Positions 31,283 through 42,700 of a stretch of 64,000 nt of DNA are shown here, one piece after another. The stretch lies in contig JAKMCW010000093.1 of the NCBI GenBank assembly GCA_022428205.1, positions 55,626 to 119,625 on the forward strand, read 5' to 3'. This DNA comes from Flavobacteriales bacterium (GTDB taxonomy: Bacteria > Bacteroidota > Bacteroidia > Flavobacteriales_D > Sanyastnellaceae). How positions within the stretch are numbered: the stretch's first letter is position 1; every line of letters begins with the position of its first letter. The translations under genes were made by a program, and so were the position numbers. The notes below the pieces were generated by a model, which searched no databases, had not been told where the DNA came from, and was given only the letters and a program-made list of their open reading frames with translations.

Positions 31283-33067
31283 ATGCGCATCGACAACTTG
31301 CTCCAATCCATTGCTTCCTCGGCGTTTGAGGCGTGTTTCGGCCAAGCCCTTCCTGCGGATCAATTCAGCGTTCAGATGACGCGGAAAGAGTTTGCCGGTG
31401 ACCGCACCATTGTGTGCTTTCCCTTGGCGCGCCACAGCAAGGCGGCACCCGACGCAACCGCCACGCGGCTTGGAGAAGCCATGGTAAATGCTGAAGGGCC
31501 CGTGGAGGGGTTCAACGTGGTCAAGGGCTTTCTCAACCTCGAGATTGACAAAGCATATTGGACGCAGTGGCTATTGACGGAAGCCGCGGAGGAAGGATAT
31601 GGCACGCGGCCCGTGGGCAGCGCACCCCATGTGATGGTCGAATACAGCTCGCCCAACACCAACAAACCCCTGCACCTGGGTCATTTGCGCAACAACTTCC
31701 TGGGGCACTCCGTCAGCCGTATACTGGAGGCCGCTGGTCACAAGGTGACAAAAGTGCAAATCGTCAATGATCGCGGCATTCACATCTGCAAGTCCATGGT
31801 CGCATGGCGCAAGTTTGGCGAAGGTGAAACCCCCGAATCCTCAGGTGTCAAGGGTGACAAGCTGGTCGGCAAGTACTACGTGGCTTTTGACAAAGCCTTC
31901 AAAGCAGAGGTAGCCGACCTCGTTGAGGCAGGGACACCAAAAGAAGACGCTGAGAAACAGGCCCCCATCTTGCTCGAGGCCCAAGAAACCCTGCGGCTTT
32001 GGGAGCAAGGTGACACTGACACCGTCGAACTGTGGAAGACGATGAACAGCTGGGTCTATGCTGGGTTTGACACCACGTACCGTACCATGGGGGTTGAATT
32101 TGATCAGCTCTACTTCGAAAGCGACACTTACCTCATCGGAAAAGAACGCGTCCTCGAAGGGCTTGAACGTGGGGTATTCAGCCAGTCGGAAGACGGCGCC
32201 ATCTGGGTTGACCTCACTGGAGACGGACTCGACCGCAAACTGTTGCTGCGCGGCGACGGGACCGCCGTTTACATGACACAAGACATTGGAACGGCCTTGC
32301 TCCGGTTTCAAGATTACCCCGATTTGGACCGCCAGGTGTACACGGTCGGCAACGAACAGGAATACCACTTCAAGGTCCTCTTCCTCGTGTTGGGGAAATT
32401 GGGCTTCCCACAGGCCGAGCGCTGCCACCACCTAAGCTATGGGATGGTAGAGTTGCCGGAAGGCAAGATGAAGTCCCGCGAAGGGACCGTTGTAGATGCC
32501 GACGACTTGATGGAGGAGATGTTTGGCATCGCCAGGGACATCGCCCGTGAAGCTGGTAAGCTGGAAGGGCTCGACGAGGCCGCCCAGCGCGATGTCTTCG
32601 AGCGGGTCGGCTTGAGTGCGCTGAAGTACTTCTTGCTCAAGGTGGACCCCAAGAAGAACATGATGTTCGACCCGACGGCCTCCATTGACTTTTACGGCAA
32701 TACGGGGCCTTTCATCCTCTTCAATTACGTCCGCGGCCGGAGCATCCTTCGCAAGGCCGCCCAAGAAGGCATTGAACCCAGCACGGACATCGCATCATTG
32801 GAAGCTGACGAAATGGAACTCGTCAGCCTGTTGCACGGACTTCCTGACGTTATCAGCGAATCGGCCAGCACATACAACCCTTCCCTGCTGGCCAATTGGT
32901 GCTATGACGTGACAAAAGCCTTCAGCAGCTATTACCAAGACCACTCCATTCTTGGAGCGGATGATGCCGCCAACCGCGACTTAAGGTTGGTGCTGACCGA
33001 ACGGTTCACGCGCAGCTTGCGCACGGGCATGCACCTGCTCGGCATTGCCTTGCCAGAGCGGATGTAA
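31283..33067 (+). CDS. argS: Arginyl-tRNA synthetase
   Basis: VMVEYSSPNTNKPLHLGHLRNNFLGHSVSRILEAAGH; KMKSREGTVV; C-terminal DALR-like region. Confidence 0.95.
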   Translation: MRIDNLLQSIASSAFEACFGQALPADQFSVQMTRKEFAGDRTIVCFPLARHSKAAPDATATRLGEAMVNAEGPVEGFNVVKGFLNLEIDKAYWTQWLLTEAAEEGYGTRPVGSAPHVMVEYSSPNTNKPLHLGHLRNNFLGHSVSRILEAAGHKVTKVQIVNDRGIHICKSMVAWRKFGEGETPESSGVKGDKLVGKYYVAFDKAFKAEVADLVEAGTPKEDAEKQAPILLEAQETLRLWEQGDTDTVELWKTMNSWVYAGFDTTYRTMGVEFDQLYFESDTYLIGKERVLEGLERGVFSQSEDGAIWVDLTGDGLDRKLLLRGDGTAVYMTQDIGTALLRFQDYPDLDRQVYTVGNEQEYHFKVLFLVLGKLGFPQAERCHHLSYGMVELPEGKMKSREGTVVDADDLMEEMFGIARDIAREAGKLEGLDEAAQRDVFERVGLSALKYFLLKVDPKKNMMFDPTASIDFYGNTGPFILFNYVRGRSILRKAAQEGIEPSTDIASLEADEMELVSLLHGLPDVISESASTYNPSLLANWCYDVTKAFSSYYQDHSILGADDAANRDLRLVLTERFTRSLRTGMHLLGIALPERM

Positions 33068-33406
33068 TCACGCCACTTTTCGGCGGATAACTTGGTTGGC
33101 AAACACGAATTCTACTGTACTGCCCTCGGGCGGTCCGGCCTCAATGGTCGCCTCGTGACGTCCCTCTTGGCATTCCAATTCGGCTTGTCCCCCCTCCCAT
33201 TTGAGGGTACATGGTCCGGGCTCACCTGACTCGATCACCACCACGAGTTTTCCGTCACTGTGCCATTGGCAGGACACGACGTGGGCATAAGACCCTTCAA
33301 TTCTGTCACGGCTCAACATCCGCACAAAACGCTTGTACAGTACATACAAGAGCATCGCCATCAGCGCCACAAACAGCACTTGTGAAAGGAGGTCTAATGT
33401 CTGCAT
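33068..33406 (-). CDS. Hypothetical membrane-anchored small protein
   Basis: N-terminal TM; stop codon abuts the argS stop. Confidence 0.55.
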   Translation of the reverse strand: MQTLDLLSQVLFVALMAMLLYVLYKRFVRMLSRDRIEGSYAHVVSCQWHSDGKLVVVIESGEPGPCTLKWEGGQAELECQEGRHEATIEAGPPEGSTVEFVFANQVIRRKVA

Positions 33407-33427
33407 GTGGACAGGCGGGATTGGATT

Positions 33428-33700
33428 TCAGAGCGCAAAGATGCCCCCTATGGCCTGCACCTCGAGATAGCGGGCAAAGACCGCATCAGCATCGGCGACC
33501 ACTTCTCGGATGGTGAGGGAAATGTACTTGCCCCCGCCGCTCATTTTCCGGTCGATGGAAACTTCCTGTGGAAACACCCCCACGATGGCGTCTACCTTCT
33601 CGGGCACATTGGGCGAGATGAATTTGAACATGTACTCAGACGGCCAATCGTGATGGGCATCCAGCCGCTGTCTCAGACCGTCGAGTTCGTTGTCCTTCAT
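33428..33700 (-). CDS. DUF493 (YbeD-like) family protein
   Basis: FISPNVPEKVDAIVGVFP...SGGGKYISLTIREVVADADAVFARYLEV. Confidence 0.75.
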   Translation of the reverse strand: MKDNELDGLRQRLDAHHDWPSEYMFKFISPNVPEKVDAIVGVFPQEVSIDRKMSGGGKYISLTIREVVADADAVFARYLEVQAIGGIFAL

Positions 33701-33726
33701 GGTGCAAAGTTACCCCCCTACATACA

Positions 33727-33755
33727 GAAAGGAGCACCTCATCGGCGCTCCTTTC
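33727..33755 (-). terminator. Hairpin terminator downstream of the giant gene
   Basis: 9-bp stem GAAAGGAGC / GCTCCTTTC, 11-nt loop; weak T tail on minus strand. Confidence 0.55.
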
Positions 33756-33797
33756 CTTCTGTCCCCTAAGGGGTGGTATTGGTTAAATGTGTGCGAA

Positions 33798-36700
33798 TTA
33801 CTGCGGGCAGTCCGATCCGTAGATCTGGAAGAAGTCGAGCAAGTCGTTGATGTTGATGGCACCATCACCATTGAGGTCACCAGGACATGGTGGCGTGTAT
33901 TCACAGCTGCCATCGTTGGTGTTGGCCAACGCGTTGTAGTTCTCAGCCTGTGGATCCGTGCAGCCTTCAAGCGGAAGGATACATCCAGCATCAAAGTTGG
34001 CCGTTGGATCGTAGTTCAACGCCGTGGGATCCGTACATCCGGGGTACAAGCAGGACCCGTCATCCGTGATGGCCGCATCGCTGTAGTTGACCGCGGCTGA
34101 ATCCGTACATCCCTCTGCTGGGTATGAGCAGAACCCACTCACGTTGGCACTGGCGTCATAGTTGTCCGCCTCAGGATCCATACAGCCGAGGAACAAGCAA
34201 GAACCGTCATCCACCAAGGCGGTGTCATCGTAGTTCACTGCCGCAGCGTCGGTACAACCTTCCATAGGATAGGTGCAGTCGCCCTCCACATTGGCCAATT
34301 CATCGTAGTTGTCTGCATTGGAATCCATACAACCGAGGATCAAGCAAGAACCGTCGTCATCAGAGGCAGCGTCCATGTAGTTCAATGCCGTCGCATCGGT
34401 ACATCCGGGAACCTCGAGCTCGTCGCAAATGCCGTCTCCATCAGTGTCGTTGACGCATGTAGAACCATCGCAGTCGTAGACACCCGCGTACTCGCAGCTG
34501 CCATCATCGTTGGTCGCATCGGCGCTGTAGTTGCACGCTGTTTCGTCGGTACATCCACAAGCGCTGTTTCCAATGGGGAACGTGATGATCATGTCATTGT
34601 CTCCATTGCCTTCTGGGAAGATTTGCAATGAAATCTGACCGCTTAGCGTCCCGCTGGTGGTGAACTGTCCGAGCAACACCTGGAGGTCGTCTCCTGCGAT
34701 GGCATTCGAGGCGCCGTTCAACGTAAACCAAGCCCCTCCGAACATGCCATCAATGGCGATGTTGCCGCCGGCCTCGAAAGGTGCCAACCACGCTGAACTT
34801 TCGCTTTCCACTGTAGTCACCTCGATCTCTCCTGCAGCAGTGTTGACCCCCTCGGTCAAACCAATGGTCACATAGCTGTCATACACCAGCTGTGGTGCAA
34901 TGCCGTACAGCAAGGGGTTCGTGGCCTGTCCCAAGGCTCCGCCAAATGGATCTTGGTAGAAGGAGGACGTCGTGTTGATGTAGGTCTCGAGGCCATCTTC
35001 TCCCACCACACTTGACAGAACGTCCGTGGGGTTGACCATGGTAACGTACAAGCGGTAGGTCGTCATGCCAGGCACACCGTCAACAGCCACCGTCTCCAAT
35101 TGGACACTGTAACCATCAATCACCGGAGCGTTGATGCAGCTGCAGTAATCGCAGGAGCCGTCGTCACTGTTGGCCACTTCGAAGTAGTTGCAGGCCGCTG
35201 GATCGGTGCAGCCTTCAATGGTGGCCACCAGACATGATCCGTCGTCCTCATCTGCAAGTGGGTTGTAGTTGAGGGCCTCAGGGTTGGTGCAGCCCGCATA
35301 TACACACGTGCCGTCGCCAGCCGCAGCCTGCGGGTCGTAGTTAACTGCATCGGGATCGTTACAGCCCAAGAGGTAGCTCACGACGATGATTTGGGTTACG
35401 TCAACGGCGTTGCCGCAATCGTCGCTGATGGTGAAGACCCGTTGAGCAGTGTAGCCACCCAACTCCTGGTCCGAACACACATCCACAAAGGACATGCTCA
35501 CCACGCCACAGGCATCTTCAGCTTGAGGGTAGTCCACAGGGATCTCCTCACCCGCTGCCACGCTATAAGTGGTGTCTGCTGGAATCAGGGTCAATGCAGG
35601 CGCTGTAGTGTCTTCGAATGCGATGTTCTGGACATAATCGGAGCTGTTGCCACAGCCATCCACTGCCGTGAAGGTGCGCACCACGGTCCATTGGCCTGTG
35701 CAATCACCGGCCACAGTCTCATCGCTATACGTCACCTGGACAGTACCGCAGTCATCGCTGGCCTCAGCCACCGTAACAGGCAGTTCCTCAGAGCATTCCA
35801 ACAGCAGATCCTCAGGCATGACGGTAAAGACAGGCGCTGTGGTGTCTAGGAAGGAGATGGTCTGCAGGTGGGTTGCTGCATTTCCGCAGCCGTCGACCGC
35901 AGTGAAAGTCCGCTCAATGACGCGGCTGCCCTCGCATGGGAATGATTCCACATCCACATAGGTCACCGTAACACCTGTGCAGGCATCTGTGGCCGTGGCC
36001 ATCTCCAAAGTATAGTCTGCAGTGCAGTCCAACGTCTGGTCAGCAGGTGTAAAGTCAAAGACAGGATTCGTGAGGTCGTGCAAGGTGATGGTCTGCACCT
36101 CTGACGTGCTGTTGCCACAAGCATCGGTCACTGTCCAAGTACGGGTGATGATGTTGTTGCTGAGGCAATTCATGGGGCTCAATGCCGCCACTGAAGCCGT
36201 TCCACCATCGACAATCTCAAGGGTGCTTCCGCTCTCCTCAATCAAGGTCAACACAATCTCGTCTGCCAAAGTGGTGGTGTTCCACTGGGCTGATGCCGCA
36301 TCGGAGAGCAAGCTGCCGGTGTTCACATTGGCGCCGACAATGCTGCCGCCAGAAATGTTGCTCACGCGGACTTCAATGAAGTCATAGCTCTCAGATCCAA
36401 TCACATCGGCCACAGAAAGTCCAATCGCATTGCCTGCGATGTCCACCTCAAGCGCACCGCGCAGGTTAAGTGGATTAGACGCCTCATCTGCCACGGTCAA
36501 TTCCATGCCATCGCCGATGGTCACGCCCGTCGCCTCCAACACACGTGGGAAGGCCGACAGGTTGTTCAGGCGAAGCTCAACGCGGATGTCGGCGGTCATG
36601 CCCTCCAGGGAGAACGTTCCGTCGGTCACCACATCGCTGTAGGTCACGGCTGGTGCTGCATCACACAAATCAGCTGCATCGGTGACATCACCTGCACCCG

Positions 36701-39700
36701 CTGGGGTGGTATCGGCTGAACAATCAAGCGTCACGTCGGCAGGCGCCGTGAAGGTCGGTGCTGTGGTGTCCTCATAGGTCACGGTCCAGTCATGCGTGGC
36801 TGCATTGCCACAATCATCGGTGGCCACGAACGTGCGCACCACTTGGTAGTGACAGTCATCGACCGTTACCTGAGCGTCAGAGAAGGTCACGAACACAGTG
36901 CCAGAACAGGCATCATCGGCAGTGACGGACACCTCTGGCATCTCTTCCCCGCACTCCAATGTCTGGTCCACAGGCAATCCTGCAAAGACAGGGGCGTCAT
37001 CATCGATGACGCTGATGGTCTGTACCGCTTGAGAGAAGTTGCCGCACTCATCGATGGCCGTAAACGTCCTCACCAAGGTGTAGCTGTTCGGGCAGTCGCC
37101 ATCGAGCACTGTCATTTCTTCGGTCAACTCCACCGTACCACAAGCGTCCGTCGCAGTGGGCTCAGGGAAGTCATAGTTCTCTTCGCAACCAATGGTCACA
37201 TCGGCAGGAACATCAACAAGCTCGGGGTTTGTGGTGTCCACGATGGTGTAGGTCGTCAGGGCCGTGTTGACATTGCCACAAGCGTCCTCGGCGAACCAAG
37301 TGCGCTCCAGCACGCCTGAGTTTCCGCAGCCGTCCGTCACCATTTCGTCGGTGAAGGTCACGGTCACTCCGTTACAGTTGTCCACGGCTACAGCCTGGTT
37401 GGTGGGCAATGAAGCTCCACATTCCAAGGTCGCATCTGCGGGAACGTTGGTGAAGATGGGGGCCTGCTCGTCGATCACGTGGATCACGTGCGATACCGTG
37501 TCGGCTTGTCCAAAGTCATCCGTTACGATGTAAGTACGAATGATGTCATAGGTCTCGCCACATGGGCCATCCACAATCTCATCGCTGTAGCTGAACTCGA
37601 GGTTCTGGTCGCAGTTGTCGGTAGCCGCTGGCATCACCACAGAAATGTCTGCGCTGCAGCTGACGAACTCGTCTTCTGGAATCTCCGTGAATTCAGGCGC
37701 CTCGCTGTCAAACAAGCAGACATCGTCACAACCGTATCCGAAGGCGGGATAGTAGCAGCTACCATCATCGATAATCGCACTGGCAGCATAGTTGCACGCC
37801 GTCACATCGGTACAACCGCACTGGCTGCCGCCGAAGGTCAGCGTGACCCGCTCCTGGTTGAGGTTGTTGCCCTCAGGGAAGACCTGGACATAGAACTGAC
37901 CGCTGAGGTCACCGTTGGTGGTCAACTGAGCGAGGAGCACTTTGTGGTCGTCGCCTGCAAGGCCGTTGTTCACATCGGGGTTGACAAACCAACCAGAACC
38001 GATGATGTCGTCGATCGTGAACCCGGAACCGTTCTCAAAGACTGAGGACCATGGCTCAGGCTCTGGAAGGCCTTGAATGTTGCCTTCACCGTTGGCGCCG
38101 ACCGGTGCGGCGTCGATGCCAATCGTGAACCAGCTGTCAAACTCGATCTCTGGAACGAAGTCATAGAGGATGGGGTTGATTCCGTTGGGGAACACACCGC
38201 CGTTGGGGTGTTGATAGAAGTCGCCCGACGTCTCTACGAAAGTGGGGTTGGCACTCTGTCCCGTCACCGCACTCACCTTGTCGGTGGCGTTCGGCGTGGT
38301 GATGTAGACGCGGTACGTGGTGTAGCCAGAGATGCCATTCGTGGCGTACTCCTCGATGACCACTCCGTAACCAGCAAGGTCCGTGGTGAAGCCTGCACAG
38401 CTGCAGAAGTCGCAGGAGCCGTCGTCCTCGTCAGCGAGGGGTGCGTAGTTACACGCCAATGGGTCCATACATCCACTGAAGTTGCCGTCAAATGCGTCGC
38501 AGATGCCATCACCGTCACTGTCCACGAGGCAGTTGCCATCGCAGTCATACTCCGCCACGGGATAAGTGCAGCTGCCGTCCAATTGGGTGGCATCCACATC
38601 GTAGTTACACGCCGTTACGTCGGTACAGCCGAGACAGCTGGTGAACTCGCAAGAGCCGTCGCTGATCGAAGCCGACGCATCGTAGTTACAAGCGTTGACG
38701 TTGGTACAACCCGTGCAGCTCAAGAATTCGCAGCTGCCGTCATCAAATGTTGCGTTGGCGTCGAAGTTGCAGGCGCCCAGGTCCGTGCAACCCAAGGTCT
38801 CCTCTTCGTCACAGATGCCGTTGTTGTTGCCGTCGTTGATGCAGTCTCCGTTGCAGTCCAAGTTGGCTGCAGGTGGGTAGGTACAAGAACCATCAGACAA
38901 GGTCGCCGCATCATCGTAGTTACAGGCTGCGGCGTCCGTACAACCATAACACGTCACATAATCACAGGAACCATCGTTCTGCGAAGCCGTATCGTCATAG
39001 TTACATGCTGCAGCATCGGTACAACCATAGCAGCTGGCCGTGTCACAAGAACCGTCGTCCAGCGTGGCGACCGCGTCGAAGTTGCAGGCCGAGGGGTTGG
39101 TACAACCACTGATCTCCACTTCGTCACACAGGCCATTGGAATTGGCATCCGTGAGGCAAGCTCCTGCGCAGTCGACATAGTCCACTCCATAGATGTCCTC
39201 GGGATCCAAGCACGTGATTGGAATGGTCGCATCTGCATCATAGTTACAAGCTGAAGGCTCGGTACAACCCGCGCAAGAAGAGAACTCACAATCGTTCTCG
39301 GCGTCGCCGTAGTTGCACGCGAAGGGCAGCTCACAACCCACGAACTCCACCATGGGGGGCGTACCGCCATAGACACAGCCGTAGGTCAAGAAATCCGCCA
39401 CACCAGCTTCATAGTTGTCGGCAGCCGGATCACCACAGCAGCTGTAGAAATCACAAGCAGCATCGTCCTGGATGGTGGCCTGAGCGTCATAGTTGCACGC
39501 GAAGGTGACCATGCAACCCGCACATGTGGTGTAGTCACAGCTTCCGTCGTCGTTCGTAGCCTGAATGTCGAAGTTGCAGGCACCGGCATCGGTACAGCCT
39601 GCGTACTGACAAGAGCCATCGCTGAAGTCAGCGGTTGCGTCGTAGTTCAGCGCAGCCTCATCCAGACATCCACCAAACAGGCAGGAGCCGTCGTCGATGG

Positions 39701-42700
39701 TGGCCGTGTCGTCGTAGTTCACCGCACCGCTGTCCATACAGCCGCGGCAGCTCAGGAACTCACAAGAATCGTCGTTCAGAGAAGCCGTAGCATCGTAGTT
39801 ACAGGCCTGGGGGTTGGTACACCCTGCACAGGAAGTCACGTCACAAGAACCATCGTCTAAGTTGGCGCCAGTCGTGTAGTTGCACGCAAAGGGGTTGGTG
39901 CAACCGGGGAACAGGCAAGAACCGTCGTTGAAGTCTGCGCTCGCATCGAAGTTGGACGCACTGGTGTTTGTGCAACCACCGAAGAGGCAACTTCCATCGT
40001 CGAGCAATGCATCGGCATCGTAGTTCTCCGCGGTAGCAGACGTGCAGCCATAGCAGTCAAACGTGCAGCTTTCATCGTTTTCGGTCGCCGCAGCATCGTA
40101 GTTACAAGCGGTAGGGAGGTTACATCCCAACACTTCATTCAGGTCACAGATGCCGTCATTGTCGCTGTCAGAAATACAAGAGCCGTCGCATTCGTAGCCG
40201 TAATCAGGATACGTGCAAGACCCATTGTCGTCCGTTGCTGCCTCCATGAAGTTGCAGGCGGTTTCATCCATACAACCAGGCACCTCGTCTTCATCACAGA
40301 CGCCGTCCTCATCACTGTCGTTCAAGCACACGCCGTTGCAGTCAAAATGCACTGCTCCGTAAAGGTCCTCAGGATACAGGCAGTTGTCGTTGTCCGTGTA
40401 AGCCGTGGTGGGGTCATAGTTACACGCAGCCTCCAATTGGCAACCACACTGTGGCTCTCCCCAACGCAGGGTCTGGAACTGCATGTTCGTGCCATCCCCT
40501 TCTGGGAATACCTGCACATACAACTGACCGCTGAACACACCATCGGTGGTGAATTGTCCCATGAGGACACGCAGGTCGTCACCGGCCTCACCGTTGCTGG
40601 ATCCATTGAGGGCGAACCATCCGCCGCCGTACTGTCCGGAGATTTCGATGTTGCCTCCGTTTTCAAAATCGCCGACCCAAGGCTCACCTTCCACGAGTGA
40701 GACCTCTCCTTCACCTGCTGTGGTGTTGGCGGCTGCAGTCAAACCAATGGTTACCCAGCTGTCATATGCCAATGCGGGGAAAGCATCGATCACCGCTTGG
40801 TTGATGCCATGGGCGTTGGCCGACCCGAGGGGGTCCTGATGGAATGCTGTGCTGGTCCGCACGTAGCTGTTGTTGTTCACGTCTCCCGTGACCGCGCTGA
40901 GGAAGTCAGTAGCTGACGTCAACGTCACGTAGACTTGGTAGGTTGTCATGCCATCCACTCCACCTTCGATCGTGTCAATGTCGAGGCTGTACGGACCGCT
41001 TGCCGGGAAGACCCCGTCACAAGAACAGAAGTCACAGGAACCGTCGTCAGCAGTAGCGAGGTCATTGTAGTTGCACGCCAAGGCATCGGTGCAACCGAGC
41101 ACCTCGAGCACCGTGATGGTCTGGGTCGCCGTTGCCGCGTTGCCACAGGCATCCACAGCCGTGAATGTCCGCGTAATGAGGGCATAGTCGTTGGCACTGC
41201 CATCGGTCTCATCGGCAAACAACACGGTTGCGCTGCTGCAGTTGTCGCTGGCTTCTGCCATGGTCGACGGCACGTCATCGTAGACACTCACCGTAATGTC
41301 GGCAGGTACATTCGTGAAGGTGGGTGCCGTTGTGTCCACGACCGTGATGGTCTGGACATACAAAGTGCTGTTGCCACAAGGGTCAACGGCGGTAAAGGTT
41401 CGGAGTACGGTGCTGTTGCCCGCGCACTCCCCTTCCTCCGTGACATCGGCTTGCGTCACCGTTGCACTGCCGCAATCATCCGTCACCACTGCATCTGAAG
41501 TGGGAAGAACCGCATCGCAAGAGACGGTCGTGTCAGATGGCACCTCCACAAACGTGGGGGCAGCACCATCGACCACCGTGATGACCTGGATGTCTACAGA
41601 CTCATTGCCACAGGCATCGGTCACACGCCAAGTGCGGGCGCGGGTATCGCCACCCACACAAGGGTCCATGTTGAAGATTTGCACGTCGTTCCACGTCACG
41701 GTGTACGTGTTGCAATCGGTTACATCCGTCACATCGCCTGTCGTGCTGGGATCGAGGTCCTCTCCACAAGTCACTGTAATGTCCGCAGGGGCCGTAAACA
41801 CAGGGGCCGTGTTGTCTTCCACTGTGATCGTCCACACATCGATGGTGCTGTTGCCTTCGAGGTCCGTGGCTGTGTAGGTGCGCGTAATGGTAGACAGGCA
41901 GCCGTCACCAGAGGTGCTTTCCTCCATGGTGACCGTGGCCGTTGAACAATCGTCACTGGCCGTCACATCTGCCGTGGGCAGGGCTTCGTCGCAACTGACG
42001 GTCACATCGGCTGGGATGTTGTCGAACACAGGTGCTGCATTGTCCACATGTGGACCGAAGCTCAAGGTCACCAGGTCTCCAAGACCATCTCCTTGGCCGT
42101 TCGGGAACACCTGAACGCGGAATTGGCCGCTCAATTCACCATCCGTGGTCAATTGGGCCAACAATACTTTGTGGTCGTCGCCAGCCACACCGTTGCTGTT
42201 GTTGCTGGTGACATACCAAGCGCCGCCGAAGAAGCCATCAATGGCCAGGTTCTGTCCGGCTTCGAACTCCATGGACCAGCTCTCTGCTTCCGCAAGGCTG
42301 ATGTCAGACTCTCCAGCAGTCAGGTCTGGAGACTGGTCGATGCCAATGGTCACCCAGCTGTCATATTGGAGCGTTGGGAAAGACTCAAAAAGACCGGGGT
42401 TGACACCATTGGGGAAGAGTCCTCCAAGGGGATCCTGATAGAATGAGGTCGTGGTATTGATATAGACAGGGGCCTCTGAATCGCCACTCACAGCGCTGAC
42501 CACATCCGTGGCGTTGGGCGTGGTGATGTAGAAGCGGTAAGTCGTCATGCCAGAGATACCGTCAAAGGAGACGATTTCCTGCTCGAGGTCATATCCCGCA
42601 AAGTCGCTGCTCAAATCGGCGCAACAGTAATAGCAAGATCCATCCTCTTGGTCGGCACCTGGGGTGAAGTTGCACGCCGTATTGTCCGTACAACCGGGCA

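Noticed and set aside
38073-39254. 393-aa plus-strand ORF rich in V/T/G/R
   Set aside because: Antisense shadow of the repetitive Cys-rich array of the giant gene; its apparent repeats mirror the sense repeats.
38410-40445. Regular short DNA periodicity suggesting CRISPR or a tandem array
   Set aside because: Periodicity is protein-coding (Cys-rich repeats), units are diverged at DNA level, with no conserved direct repeat plus unique spacer pattern and no cas genes.
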